Of a stretch of DNA of 64,000 nucleotides, positions 25,381 through 34,946 are shown in pieces (the stretch's first letter is position 1; every line of letters begins with the position of its first letter). Made by a program: the position numbers and the translations under genes. The DNA comes from Sphingomonadales bacterium. Lineage in GTDB: Bacteria; Pseudomonadota; Alphaproteobacteria; Sphingomonadales; Govanellaceae. Under the pieces are notes generated by a model, which had not been told where the DNA came from, made no database searches, and was given only the letters and a program-made list of their open reading frames with translations. The stretch covers positions 62,001-126,000 of the forward strand of contig JACFMS010000002.1 of NCBI GenBank assembly GCA_019455285.1, read 5' to 3'.

Positions 25381-28115
25381 GCTTTCTTTCTCACCTCATA
25401 GAAGGCGGCGCGCAGTTGCTTCTCTACTTCGACGATGAGCAGCAGCGCGACGCCGACACCCACCACCGCCGCGCCGTCGAGGAACGAGACCGGGCGCGAG
25501 GCGAACACCGTATTCATCACCGGCGCATAGGTAAACGCCACCTGGGCGATGACCACGGCGCCGACGCCCAAAAGCACCGCCGGCGTACCGGCGACGCCCC
25601 GCCAGGTCAGCGCCGAGCCATGCACGTAACGCACGCTGAAAAGATAGGATATCTCCATCACGACGATGGCGTTGACCACCAGGGTACGCGATACCTCCAG
25701 AGATTGGCCCTGCGCTTGCGACCAAAAAAACATGCCGAAGGCGCCAGCCACCACCAGAACCGAGACGAAAATGATGCGCCAGATAAGATCGCCGCTTAAC
25801 AGCGGCTGATCGGCCGGGCGCGGCGGACGGCGCATGGCGCCGGGCTCGGTGGGCTCGAAGGCCAAGGTCAGCCCCAGCGTCACGGCGGTGACCGTATTGA
25901 TCCACAAAATTTGCAAGGGCGTGATCGGCAGCGCCAGCCCCAAGAAGATCGCCAACAATATCGTCAAACCCTCGCCGCCGTCGGTGGGCAGCGTCCATAC
26001 GATTACCTTCTTGATATTGTCATAGACCGTGCGGCCTTCCCGCACCGCCGCTACAATGGAGGCGAAATTATCATCGGCGAGCACCATTTCCGAGGCTTCC
26101 TTGGCGGCCTCCGTGCCTTTCCGGCCCATGGCGACGCCGACGTCCGCACGTTTCAGGGCCGGCGCATCATTGACTCCATCGCCGGTCATGGCCACGGTCA
26201 ACCCATCGGCCTGCAACGCCTCCACCAGCCGCAGTTTGTGCTCCGGGGTCGTGCGAGCGAACACATCTGTTTCCTGCGCCGCCGTGCGCCAGCCACCGTC
26301 GTCGAGCGCATCCAGCTCCTTGCCGGTTAGCACCCGGGGATTTTCCGCCAAGCCAATCTGACGGGCGATTTCCCGCGCCGTGACGGCATGATCGCCGGTG
26401 ATCATCGCCACCCGGACGCCCGCCGCTTTGCATTCACGCACGGCGGCGATGGCCTCCTCCCGTGGCGGGTCCATGAAGCCGATGAAGCCGAGGAGAACGG
26501 CGTCCTGATCGACGTCGCCGAATTCCAGGGTCAACTGCTCGGCGGATGCCGGCTTGGCGGCGAACGCCAACACCCGCAATCCCTTGGCGGCCAGAAGATC
26601 GGCGGCCTCATGCCAGACGGACGCATCAAGCGGGCGGTCACCATCGCGATGGCGCTCATGGGCGCACATCTCCAGCACCCGCTCCGGCGCCCCCTTGATC
26701 AGGATGAAGCCGTGCTTTTCGTGATCGTAGTGCAAGGTAGCCATGAAGCGGTGCGCCGCGTCGAAAGGAATCTCATCACGGCGCGGCAGCTCCTTTCGCA
26801 CCTCAGCCGGGTCGATGCCCGCTTTCATGGCCAGCGTAATGAGCGCTCCTTCCATGGGGTCGCCCTGCACGATCCATTGATCCTGGTGGCGGCGAACGTC
26901 CGCGTCGCTGCACAGCAGCCCGGCTCGGATCACCTCCATCAGCGCCGCATCACAAGTTGGATCAATGGCCTCGCCATCGCGTTCAAACGCGCCGATGGGC
27001 GCATAGCCGACACCGCTGACATCATAAGCGGCATGCGCCGTCGTGACGACGCACGCCGCCATTTCATTGCGCGTCAGCGTGCCGGTCTTATCGGAACAGA
27101 TGACCGATACCGCGCCTAAGGTTTCCACCGCCGGCAGCCGCCGGATGATGGCGTTGCGCGCCGCCATGCGCTGTACGCCGATGGCGAGCGTAATGGTCAT
27201 GATGGCGGGCAGTCCTTCCGGGATCGCGGACACCGCCAGCCCGACCACGATCATGAAGGCGTCGCCCAGCGCATACTGGCGAACCAAGTAAGCAAACAGA
27301 AAAGTCAGGGCTGAAACCGTCAAAATGATAATGGTCAACTGCTTGGCTAAGCCGTCCATCTGGCGGATGAGCGGCGTTTTGAGGGGCTCGACCGCGCCAA
27401 GGAGCGAACTGATGCGGCCAAGCTCGGTGTTCATGCCGGCGCCCGTCACCACGCCGCTGCCTTGCCCCGCCGCGACGAAGGTGCCGGAATAGGCCATCGA
27501 GCGACGATCGCCCAGCGCCGCCTCTTCCGGCACTCTCTCCTCCGCCTTGTCAGCGGCCAGGGATTCACCGGTCAGCACCGCCTCTTCGATCTTCAGGTTG
27601 CGGGCGCGAATCAAGCGCAGATCAGCCGGCACGCGGTCGCCCGCCTCGATGAGCACGATATCGCCGGGCACGATCTGGTCGGCGGGAATGGTCACACGCC
27701 GTCCGTCCCGCAGTACCGTGGCCTTGGGGTCGATCATGCCCTTGATGGCCTCCAGCGCCTGTTCGGCCCGGCCTTCCTGCAGGAAGCCGATGCCGGCGTT
27801 GACCAGCACCACGCCAAGAATTACCGCTGCATCCACGGCATGACCGAGAAACATCGACAATGATGCCGACGCCAAGAGGACGTAAATCAATAAATTATGG
27901 AATTGCCGCAGCAACCGCTTCAACGGTCCCTGCCGCTTGGCCGACGGCAGGCGATTGGGCCCGAATTGCGCCAGACGGGCGGCGGCTTCTTCACTGCTCA
28001 GGCCCTGCGGCGAGGTGAGCAACGCCTGTAACGCAGCCTGCGGCTCCCGGGCATGCCAGGGTAGATCGCGCCCCGGGGCTTGCTGCAAGGTCACGCCGGG
28101 CGCGGGTTCGGTCAT
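25377..28115 (-). CDS. Cation-translocating P-type ATPase (P2-like)
   Basis: The protein has 912 residues from the preferred ATG at 28113-28115, which has AGGAG 9 bases upstream; a further ATG at 28148 would add 11 residues. It shows a cation-ATPase N-terminal domain, the A-domain TGES at about 182, the phosphorylated Asp342 in CSDKTGTLT, KGAPERVLEMC in the N-domain, and MTGDGVNDAPALK. It has ten membrane segments. The TM4 motif is AIPEGLPA, as in Ca2+ and Na+/K+ type pumps. TM6 reads INTVTAVTLGLTLAFEP, without the PMR1-type NxxxDGxPA, so the ion cannot be assigned safely. It converges with the YciI-like gene. Confidence 0.9.
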   Translation of the reverse strand: MTEPAPGVTLQQAPGRDLPWHAREPQAALQALLTSPQGLSSEEAAARLAQFGPNRLPSAKRQGPLKRLLRQFHNLLIYVLLASASLSMFLGHAVDAAVILGVVLVNAGIGFLQEGRAEQALEAIKGMIDPKATVLRDGRRVTIPADQIVPGDIVLIEAGDRVPADLRLIRARNLKIEEAVLTGESLAADKAEERVPEEAALGDRRSMAYSGTFVAAGQGSGVVTGAGMNTELGRISSLLGAVEPLKTPLIRQMDGLAKQLTIIILTVSALTFLFAYLVRQYALGDAFMIVVGLAVSAIPEGLPAIMTITLAIGVQRMAARNAIIRRLPAVETLGAVSVICSDKTGTLTRNEMAACVVTTAHAAYDVSGVGYAPIGAFERDGEAIDPTCDAALMEVIRAGLLCSDADVRRHQDQWIVQGDPMEGALITLAMKAGIDPAEVRKELPRRDEIPFDAAHRFMATLHYDHEKHGFILIKGAPERVLEMCAHERHRDGDRPLDASVWHEAADLLAAKGLRVLAFAAKPASAEQLTLEFGDVDQDAVLLGFIGFMDPPREEAIAAVRECKAAGVRVAMITGDHAVTAREIARQIGLAENPRVLTGKELDALDDGGWRTAAQETDVFARTTPEHKLRLVEALQADGLTVAMTGDGVNDAPALKRADVGVAMGRKGTEAAKEASEMVLADDNFASIVAAVREGRTVYDNIKKVIVWTLPTDGGEGLTILLAIFLGLALPITPLQILWINTVTAVTLGLTLAFEPTEPGAMRRPPRPADQPLLSGDLIWRIIFVSVLVVAGAFGMFFWSQAQGQSLEVSRTLVVNAIVVMEISYLFSVRYVHGSALTWRGVAGTPAVLLGVGAVVIAQVAFTYAPVMNTVFASRPVSFLDGAAVVGVGVALLLIVEVEKQLRAAFYEVRKKA

Positions 28116-28216
28116 GCTAAGACGCTCCTGCTTTGCCTGGGTCTGCATCAGGTCAAAGAGTAGCCGCCTTCAGCGTAAGGCTCCACAGGAATTGGCCGGG
28201 AGAAAGCGGACGGCGG

Positions 28217-29236
28217 TTATTCCACCACCCAGGTGCGGCCGGATTTTAGAACCTTCTCCAGGCTGGCTCCCGATTTGGCGGTGCGCGCCGCTTCCATCTG
28301 GGCTTCCACAGCCTCTTCATATTCCGCCGCCGGATTGCAGTAGATGACGCCGAGCACGGCGGGGAATTTTGGCCGCTCCAGATTGATCAGAAGATGGGCC
28401 AGCGTCTTGTTGGTTTCGTCATGCACCAGAATATCGCTGGGCGAAACGCCGTTCTCACCGACGGCGACCACTTCCAGCTCCAGCGTGCCGGGTTTGAGGC
28501 GCAGTCCCTTCTTGCCGTCCTTGCCGTAAAGCATGGGCTTGCCATGCTCGACCCAAATCTGGCTGTCGGCGGCCAGCGCCTTATCGGTAAAGGCCTCGAA
28601 CACGCCGTCGTTGTAGACGATGCAGTTCTGGTAAATCTCGACAAACGACGCGCCCTTGTGGGCGTGCGCCCGGGCCAAGAGATCGGGCAGCTGCTTTTGC
28701 GCGGTGTCGATGCTGCGGGCGATGAAGCGCGCGCCGGCGCCGAGCGCAAACGAGCATGGCGACAGCGGCGCGTCCACTGAGCCCATGGGTGTTGACGGCG
28801 ACCGGGTGCCGATCTTCGAGGTTGGTGAATACTGGCCCTTGGTAAGGCCGTAGATTTCGTTGTTGAAAAGCAAAATCTGCACATCGACGTTGCGGCGCAG
28901 TACATGCAAGAGATGATTGCCGCCGATGGACAAGCCGTCGCCGTCGCCGGTGACGATCCACACGTCGAGCTTGGGGTTGACGAGCTTGATGCCGGTGGCG
29001 AATGACGGCGCACGGCCGTGAATGGTATGAAAGCCGTAGGTCGCCATGTAGTAGGGAAAGCGCGACGAGCAGCCGATGCCGGAGATGAACACCGTGGTCT
29101 CGGGCCGCGCGCCGATGTCGGCGAGCGCCTTCTGCACGCCGCGCAGGATCGCATAGTCGCCGCAACCCGGGCACCAGCGCACTTCTTGATCGGTGGCGAA
29201 ATCCTTGGGCAACAGCTTGGGCAATGGCTCGTTCAT
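28217..29236 (-). CDS. korB: 2-oxoacid:ferredoxin oxidoreductase subunit beta
   Basis: KorB binds thiamine diphosphate and a [4Fe-4S] cluster. With KorA it converts 2-oxoglutarate (or another 2-oxoacid) and CoA to acyl-CoA, CO2 and reduced ferredoxin. The 339-residue protein has WCPGCGDY with Cys22 and Cys25, FISGIGCSSRFPYY with another cluster cysteine, and the ThDP motif GDGDGLSIGGNH ending near LLFNNEIYGLTKGQYSPTS. It starts 5 bp after korA. The pair indicates a ferredoxin-linked TCA step useful at low oxygen. Confidence 0.93.
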   Translation of the reverse strand: MNEPLPKLLPKDFATDQEVRWCPGCGDYAILRGVQKALADIGARPETTVFISGIGCSSRFPYYMATYGFHTIHGRAPSFATGIKLVNPKLDVWIVTGDGDGLSIGGNHLLHVLRRNVDVQILLFNNEIYGLTKGQYSPTSKIGTRSPSTPMGSVDAPLSPCSFALGAGARFIARSIDTAQKQLPDLLARAHAHKGASFVEIYQNCIVYNDGVFEAFTDKALAADSQIWVEHGKPMLYGKDGKKGLRLKPGTLELEVVAVGENGVSPSDILVHDETNKTLAHLLINLERPKFPAVLGVIYCNPAAEYEEAVEAQMEAARTAKSGASLEKVLKSGRTWVVE

Positions 29237-29241
29237 GGGCG

Positions 29242-31107
29242 TTACGCTCCCAACGTCTGATGAATGGCGGCAAGGATGTCGGCAATCTTGAACGGCTGGC
29301 CGGAGATCTTGTTCAAGCCCTGCGCCGGCACCAGATACTCGCTACGCAACACCGTCAGCAGTTGGCCGGTATTCATTTCCGGCACGATCACTTTCTCGAA
29401 GCCGCGTAAGAGTTCGCCCAAATTGCGCGGCAGCGGCCAGATGTAGCGCAGATGGATGTGCGACACATCGAGGCCATCCTTGCGGGCGCGGCGCACCGCC
29501 TGTTCGATGGCGCCGTAAGTAGAGCCCCAGCCGACCACGGCGAGCTTGCCGGATGAGTTGCCGGATTCGGTGGTTTGCAGCGGAATGTCGTTGGCGATGC
29601 CCAACACCTTGTTGCGCCGGGTTTCAGTCATGCGCTGGTGATTGGCGGCGTCATAGGAAATATGGCCGCTGTCGTAGTTGCGCTCGATGCCGCCGATGCG
29701 ATGTTGCAGCCCCGGCGTGCCGGGAACCGCCCACACCCGCGCCAGGGTTTTCGGATCGCGCAGGAAGGGATGGAAGCCTTCCTTCTCAGTGCGGAAGGTG
29801 ACGGGGAATGGTTTCAAGCTTTTCAAGTCCGGCAGCTTCCACGGCTCGGCGGCGTTGGCGATATAGCCATCGGAGAGGAGCATCACCGGCGTCATGTATT
29901 TGACCGCCAACCGCGCCGCTTCGATCGCCATATTGAAGCAATCAGCCGGCGTCGCGGCGGCCAATACCGGCATCGGCGCATCGCCATTGCGGCCGTACAC
30001 CGCCTGATAAAGGTCCGACTGTTCGGTCTTGGTGGGCAGGCCGGTAGAGGGGCCAGCGCGCTGGGTGTTCAAGATGACGAGCGGCAGCTCGGTGGCGATC
30101 GCCAGTCCGATGGCCTCGCCCTTCAAGGCAATGCCGGGGCCGGAGCTGGAGGTGACGCCAAGGGCCCCGGCATAGGACGCGCCGATGGCCGAGCAGATGG
30201 CGGCGATTTCATCCTCGGCCTGGAAGGTCATCACGCCGAATTCCTTCATCGACGCCAGATGATGCAGCACCGGCGAAGCCGGGGTGATGGGATAGGAGCC
30301 GAAAAAGATCGGCAGCTTGGCCAATTCGCTGGCCGCCACCAGACCCCAGGCCAGCGCCTGACCGCCGGTCACCGTGCGGTAAAGCCCGGGCTCCAGGGAC
30401 GCCTTGCCGATGGCGTAGCGCTTGACCTGGCCGGACAGCTCCGCCGTCTCGCCATAGGCGTGGCCGGCGTTCAAGGCGGCGATATTGGCCTCAGCGATGT
30501 CGGGACGTTTGGCGAACTTGGCCTTGAGCCACTCGACGATGGGCTGGCGCGGTCGGCCGAACATCCACAGCGTCAGGCCCAGCGTCCACATGTTCTTGCA
30601 GCGCAAGGCTTCCTTTTGCGACAGCTCGAACGATTTGACCGCCTCCAGAGTCATCGCCGACATGTCGATGGACAACACCTGATAAGCGGCCAGGGAATTG
30701 TCGGTCAGCGGGTTGGCTTCATAACCGGCTTTTTGGAAATTGCGCTCGTTGAACGAGCCGGTGTCGACCACCAGGAGGCCGCCGGCGCGCAGGTCGCCGA
30801 TATTGACCTTCAAGGCGGCGGGATTCATCGCCACCAGCACGTCAGGGGCGTCGCCGGCGGTCAACACCCGGCTGGAGCCGAAATTGATCTGAAAGGCGGA
30901 GACGCCGTAGGTGGTGCCGACAGGGGCGCGGATTTCCGCCGGAAAGTCGGGGAAGGTCGCCAGGTCGCTGCCTTCCAGGGCGGTCGCTACCGTAAACTGC
31001 GACCCGGTGAGCTGCATGCCGTCTCCCGAATCGCCCGCGAACCGAACCACCACCGACTCAAGCTCGCGCATCTCGCGGTCATGGGGAACCGCCGCAATTA
31101 CATTCAT
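29242..31107 (-). CDS. korA: 2-oxoacid:ferredoxin oxidoreductase subunit alpha (gamma-alpha fusion)
   Basis: The protein has 621 residues with the gamma domain first (VVVRFAGDSGDGMQLTGSQF to about residue 190). The pyrimidine-binding alpha domain comes next (GGQALAWGLVAASELAKLPIFFGSYPITPASPVLHHLA, shown in part by YPITPAS), then the C-terminal domain. This fused form is typical of KorA from aerobic and microaerophilic bacteria. I use the ATG at 31105-31107; a TTG three codons upstream is less likely. A long plus-strand reading frame across this gene is a GC-rich shadow. Confidence 0.93.
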   Translation of the reverse strand: MNVIAAVPHDREMRELESVVVRFAGDSGDGMQLTGSQFTVATALEGSDLATFPDFPAEIRAPVGTTYGVSAFQINFGSSRVLTAGDAPDVLVAMNPAALKVNIGDLRAGGLLVVDTGSFNERNFQKAGYEANPLTDNSLAAYQVLSIDMSAMTLEAVKSFELSQKEALRCKNMWTLGLTLWMFGRPRQPIVEWLKAKFAKRPDIAEANIAALNAGHAYGETAELSGQVKRYAIGKASLEPGLYRTVTGGQALAWGLVAASELAKLPIFFGSYPITPASPVLHHLASMKEFGVMTFQAEDEIAAICSAIGASYAGALGVTSSSGPGIALKGEAIGLAIATELPLVILNTQRAGPSTGLPTKTEQSDLYQAVYGRNGDAPMPVLAAATPADCFNMAIEAARLAVKYMTPVMLLSDGYIANAAEPWKLPDLKSLKPFPVTFRTEKEGFHPFLRDPKTLARVWAVPGTPGLQHRIGGIERNYDSGHISYDAANHQRMTETRRNKVLGIANDIPLQTTESGNSSGKLAVVGWGSTYGAIEQAVRRARKDGLDVSHIHLRYIWPLPRNLGELLRGFEKVIVPEMNTGQLLTVLRSEYLVPAQGLNKISGQPFKIADILAAIHQTLGA

Positions 31108-31537
31108 CTTCGCCAACCTATACGAAAACCGCGTCTTACGAGGACGCCCTCTGCCAAACCCTCACTTACTCCAACACCAAATAAAATGCAATCTTTGTGT
31201 AAAATATGTATAATTACATTTTATTTATGTGCAAAAACCGCCGCCGCAATAAAGCAGTAACGGTATCGAGCGATTACTAGCGCGCCTCAGAGAGAAAGTC
31301 GACCATTTTGTTCGGTACCCAAACTTTTTTAGCCGAAACTGAGAGGGACGGCGACTTTCCTCCTTAAAGATGGGGTAGGAGAAATCCCGGCAGGCGTCAA
31401 TAAAAAGTTTTATATCAAACAATAATAAGGGCTGACCCTGCCGCTTACCCGGATCGCAACCGGCGGCCATGACCGCACTCGACACGCCCCATCCGCCATG
31501 ACATAAGCATGCGAACACCTGACGCGGAGAATTCGTC
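31108..31537. other. Divergent intergenic region between korA and the MATE gene
   Basis: This 430-bp region between divergent genes is AT-rich in its first third and mixed afterwards. It must hold promoters for both sides. The most visible structure is an AT-rich imperfect palindrome at 31200-31223. A GGAGA ribosome site lies just before the MATE GTG start. A minus-strand frame across it lacks any recognisable protein feature. I see no RNA gene or terminator. Confidence 0.5.
31200..31223. promoter_or_regulatory. AT-rich palindrome upstream of korA
   Basis: The left arm TAAAATATGTA and right arm TACATTTTA pair across TAAT, with a 2-base bulge in the left arm. It lies about 95 bases upstream of the korA start and contains TATAAT on the plus strand. 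An operator or promoter element is possible; there is no direct evidence for the factor. Confidence 0.3.
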
Positions 31538-32911
31538 GTGCCCGCCCCGTCGCCGCAACCGGCACTCCCGACTCCGTCCTCGCCCCATCGCCAGATGTGG
31601 CGACTGGCCGGCCCCATGATCATCGCCAACATCGCCGTGCCGATGCTGGGCGTGGTCGACACCGCCATCATGGGACATCTGCCGGATCCCAAATACCTCG
31701 GCGCCATTGCCGTGGGATCGCTGATCTTCAGCCTGCTTTACTGGGGGCTTGGATTTTTGCGCATGGGCACCACCGGCCTGGTGGCGCAGGCGCGCGGCCA
31801 ACTGGAGCGCGGCGGCGACCCGGCCGCCTTGGCCGCGCTGCTCGCCCGCGCCACCTTTATCGGATTGGTCCTGGGACTTGCCCTGATTGTACTGCAACGG
31901 CCCCTCATCGCCGTGCTCCTGCCGTTGATCGGCCCGGAGGCGGCGGTGGGGGACAGCGCGCGCACGTATTACATCATTCGCATTTGGAGCGCCCCGGCTG
32001 CCTTGGTGCAGTTTGCCTTGCTCGGCTGGCTTCTGGGCACCCAGAACGCCAAGACCGCGCTTCTGGTGCAGGTTTTTCTCAACGTGGTGAACGGCGTCCT
32101 CGATGCGCTCTTTGTCATGGCGTTGGACATGAAGGTTGTCGGCGTGGCCCTAGGCACGGTCATCGCCGAATACGCCACGGTGATCTTAAGCGCCATTTTG
32201 GTGCTCCGCCTGTTGCATCGCGATTACGGCGTGGCGTTACGGCCGGCGCTGCGCCGTCACGCCCTGTTCGCCGGCGAGGCGATGGCGCGGCTGATGAAAG
32301 TCAACGCTGATATTTTCCTGCGCACGCTGGCGCTGATGGCGATGTTTTTGATCTTCACCGCCGTCGGCGGCCGGCTCGGCACTACGACGCTTGCCGCCAA
32401 TGCGGTGTTGATGAACTTCCAGGTTTTCATGGCCTTTGCTCTCGATGGCTTTGCCTTCGCCGCGGAAGCCATGGTGGGCGCTGACAAGGGCGCGCTCAAT
32501 CAGGCGCGGTTTCGCACCTCAGTGCGCGTCACCACCCTTTGGGCGCTGATCGCCGCCGTTGCGTTCACGCTGGTCTATGCCGCGCTGGGCGATGCCATCG
32601 TCCGCCTGCTGACCGACCTGCCCGAGGTGCGTGCAGCCGCGCAAGCGCATCTTATGTGGATCATCATCACGCCGATCATCGCGGTCTGGAGTTATCAATT
32701 CGACGGCATCTTTATCGGCCTCACCCGCACCCGCGAGATGCGCAATACCATGGCGGCGGCGCTGGCGGTCTATTTACTGGCGCTGCTCGTTCTGCTGCCG
32801 CGCTTCGGCAATCATGGACTGTGGGCGGCGTTCACCTTGTTTCTCGCCGCCCGCGGCGTCTTCATGGCGTGGTGTTTTCGCCGCCGCGAAGAATCGTTCG
32901 CTGCTTCATAG
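31538..32911 (+). CDS. MATE family efflux transporter (DinF/NorM-like)
   Basis: The protein has 457 residues and twelve hydrophobic segments in two six-helix halves. The MATE start is visible as MWRLAGPMIIANIAVPMLGVVD, followed by DTAIMGHL. The RMGTTGLVAQARGQ segment resembles DinF. These proteins export drugs or metabolites in exchange for H+ or Na+. The start is GTG at 31538, with GGAGA about 8 bases upstream. The stop overlaps the convergent arsC-like gene by 6 bp. Confidence 0.9.
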   Translation: MPAPSPQPALPTPSSPHRQMWRLAGPMIIANIAVPMLGVVDTAIMGHLPDPKYLGAIAVGSLIFSLLYWGLGFLRMGTTGLVAQARGQLERGGDPAALAALLARATFIGLVLGLALIVLQRPLIAVLLPLIGPEAAVGDSARTYYIIRIWSAPAALVQFALLGWLLGTQNAKTALLVQVFLNVVNGVLDALFVMALDMKVVGVALGTVIAEYATVILSAILVLRLLHRDYGVALRPALRRHALFAGEAMARLMKVNADIFLRTLALMAMFLIFTAVGGRLGTTTLAANAVLMNFQVFMAFALDGFAFAAEAMVGADKGALNQARFRTSVRVTTLWALIAAVAFTLVYAALGDAIVRLLTDLPEVRAAAQAHLMWIIITPIIAVWSYQFDGIFIGLTRTREMRNTMAAALAVYLLALLVLLPRFGNHGLWAAFTLFLAARGVFMAWCFRRREESFAAS

Positions 32912-33253
32912 AATGGCGAGCACATTCCCCGGCGGCCGGCCGAGCGCCGCTTTGCCGTGCGCCACCACGATCGGCCGCTCGATCAGAATGGGATGGGCGA
33001 CCATGGCGGCAATCAGCGCATCGTTGGACAATTTGGGATCATCAAGGCCCAGCGTCTTATAGGGCTCCTCTTTGCGCCGCATCAGATCGCGTGGGCCAAT
33101 CCCCAACCATTTGATGATTTGCTTTAACGTGGCGGCGTCGGGCGGCGTCTTCAGATATTCCACGATCTGCAGTGTGATGCCCTTGTTCTGCAACAGCGCC
33201 AAGGTCTCGCGCGACTTTGAACACTTCGGATTGTGATAGATGGTGACCGTCAT
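32906..33253 (-). CDS. arsC: ArsC family arsenate reductase (glutaredoxin type)
   Basis: This 115-residue thioredoxin-fold protein has the catalytic cysteine in HNPKCSKS (Cys11) and the conserved Arg in HPILIERPIVV, as in plasmid R773-type ArsC. Members reduce arsenate with glutathione and glutaredoxin. Chromosomal copies without other ars genes, as here, may have other redox roles. No arsR, arsB or acr3 gene lies nearby. It is 17 bp downstream of pyrD and may be co-transcribed with it. Confidence 0.9.
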   Translation of the reverse strand: MTVTIYHNPKCSKSRETLALLQNKGITLQIVEYLKTPPDAATLKQIIKWLGIGPRDLMRRKEEPYKTLGLDDPKLSNDALIAAMVAHPILIERPIVVAHGKAALGRPPGNVLAIL

Positions 33254-33270
33254 GGTTGGGACCTCTTTAC

Positions 33271-34341
33271 CTAGTCGTCATGGTCCGCGCCCACCGCATC
33301 GCTGACGCGCGCAAAACCGTCGCGCGCCAGAAGCTCGCCAAGCGCGCGCGCGATCCGCGCCGGCAAGTCGGGGCCTTCGTAGACAAGGCCGGTATAAAGC
33401 TGCACCAGCGACGCCCCGGCCCTGATCTTGCGGTAGGCGTCCGCCGCCGAAGCGATGCCGCCGACGCCGATCAACGGCAGCCGCCCGCCAGTCAGCCGGT
33501 AGAAGTTCGCCAGCACTTCGGTGGACAACGCCAAGAGCGGCCGGCCGCTCAAGCCGCCCGCTTCCTTTCGCGCCGGACTTTTCAACTCGGCGGGTCGGCT
33601 GACGGTGGTGTTTGATATAATAAGGCCATCGACGCCTTGAGCCAACGATACCGCCGCGATGTCGGCCTGTTCCTCGGCCGTCAGATCGGGCGCGACCTTG
33701 ACAAAGAGCGGCATCGGCCGCGCCGTCTTGGCATCACGCACGCGCTTGGCCGTCAGCACCGCCGCCAACAGCGTCTCCAGCGCCGCCTTGCGCTGCAGCG
33801 AGCGCAGCCCCGGCGTGTTGGGCGAGGAAATGTTGACGGTGAAATAATCCGCCAGGCCATGGAAGCGCTGAACGCCCGCCACGTAGTCTTCGACCGGATC
33901 GGCGCTGTCCTTGTTGGCGCCGATGTTGATGCCGACGATGCCGGACCGGCCGCGCCGCGCCGCCAGGCGGCGAGCGGCGGCGTCATGGCCATCATTATTG
34001 AAACCGAGGCGATTGATGACGGCGCGCTCGTCGATCAGCCGGAAAATGCGCGGCCGCGGATTACCGGCTTGCGGCCGGGGCGTCACCGTGCCCGCTTCAA
34101 CAAAGCCGAAGCCGAGCCGCAGCAAGGCGTCGGGCGCTTGCGCGTTCTTGTCATACCCGGCGGCGAGCCCGATGGGATTGGGAAAGTCGATGCCGGCGAC
34201 CCGACTCACCAAAACGGCGGAGGTAATTGTCCCCGGACCGTCCGCCAGCCCCAATTGCAGTGCTTTAAGCGACAGACCGTGAGCGGTCTCGGCGTCAAGC
34301 GCGAATAAGAGAGGACGGGCCAGGCGGTAGGCGACGCTCAT
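33271..34341 (-). CDS. pyrD: Dihydroorotate dehydrogenase (quinone), class 2
   Basis: PyrD oxidises dihydroorotate to orotate at the inner membrane, passing electrons to ubiquinone. The 356-residue protein has the class 2 N-terminal amphipathic helix (YRLARPLLFALDAETAHGLS). It also shows AAGYDKNAQ for FMN binding and the active-site serine segment in TVNISSPNTPGLR. GLIISNTTVSRP and IGVGGIASAADAYRKI complete the barrel. The ATG at 34341 has GGAGG 4 bases upstream, so the longer frame from 34374 is rejected. Confidence 0.95.
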   Translation of the reverse strand: MSVAYRLARPLLFALDAETAHGLSLKALQLGLADGPGTITSAVLVSRVAGIDFPNPIGLAAGYDKNAQAPDALLRLGFGFVEAGTVTPRPQAGNPRPRIFRLIDERAVINRLGFNNDGHDAAARRLAARRGRSGIVGINIGANKDSADPVEDYVAGVQRFHGLADYFTVNISSPNTPGLRSLQRKAALETLLAAVLTAKRVRDAKTARPMPLFVKVAPDLTAEEQADIAAVSLAQGVDGLIISNTTVSRPAELKSPARKEAGGLSGRPLLALSTEVLANFYRLTGGRLPLIGVGGIASAADAYRKIRAGASLVQLYTGLVYEGPDLPARIARALGELLARDGFARVSDAVGADHDD

Positions 34342-34416
34342 AAAGCCTCCGGAAATAGGTGCGCCGGGGACCATAGCGAAAGCGAGGCGGTCGGAAAAGA
34401 GCGCCGTTGAGCGGCG

Positions 34417-34833
34417 TCAATCAATCTCGTCGGACATGGCGGCACCGATGGCCTTGACCATCTCAAACAGCCGCTTGCGGACCTCCGGATTGGTGATGCG
34501 GTAGTAGGCGCGCACCAGTTCCAAGGTTTCGCGGCGCGTCAATTGATCGTCGCCGTCATACTTTTCCTGTTCGGGCTGCGCCAGCGCGCCGCGCTTTTCG
34601 CCTTCCAGGGTCATGCCCTCGAAGAAAAAGGACACTGGCACGTTGAGAACCTTGGCCAGTTGAAACAGCCGACTCGAGCCGATGCGATTGGCCCCGCGTT
34701 CATACTTTTGAATCTGCTGAAAGGTGAGGCTGACGGATTCTCCTAATCTCTCCTGGCTCATGCCAAGCAGCGTCCGCCTGAGGCGTAATCTGGCACCGAC
34801 ATAAACGTCGACTGGATCTGGTTTTGATTTCAC
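34417..34833 (-). CDS. XRE family helix-turn-helix transcriptional regulator
   Basis: The 138-residue protein has an HTH_3 domain at about 15-70: VGARLRLRRTLLGMSQERLG, then TFQQIQKYERGANRIGSSRL. A C-terminal helix containing RAYYRITNPEVRKRLFEM follows. This type is regularly found beside lnt in alphaproteobacteria, and some relatives affect cell cycle, stress or polysaccharide genes. I place the start at GTG 34831-34833, which has a GGGGGA sequence about 9 bases upstream. The conserved DPVDVYVG motif begins there, so the longer frame to 35010 is unlikely. Confidence 0.9.
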   Translation of the reverse strand: MKSKPDPVDVYVGARLRLRRTLLGMSQERLGESVSLTFQQIQKYERGANRIGSSRLFQLAKVLNVPVSFFFEGMTLEGEKRGALAQPEQEKYDGDDQLTRRETLELVRAYYRITNPEVRKRLFEMVKAIGAAMSDEID

Positions 34834-34946
34834 GTTTGTTATTCCCCCAAAGTGACGAACACAGCCACTCCCCCCGCCAGGTAGGCTAAAAATCCCCTCC
34901 CTGCAGCAGGCTGACATGACCCGTGCGTCCAGTCCGACGCTTTGTG

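Noticed and set aside
29575-31260. Plus-strand open frame of 561 codons across korA
   Set aside because: It is antisense to a clearly conserved korA, has low-complexity Gly/His/Arg/Gln-rich translation and no domain, and is typical of GC-rich shadow frames.
31225-31707. Minus-strand open frame of 160 codons between korA and the MATE gene
   Set aside because: The composition looks random, and it overlaps the MATE gene start on the opposite strand.
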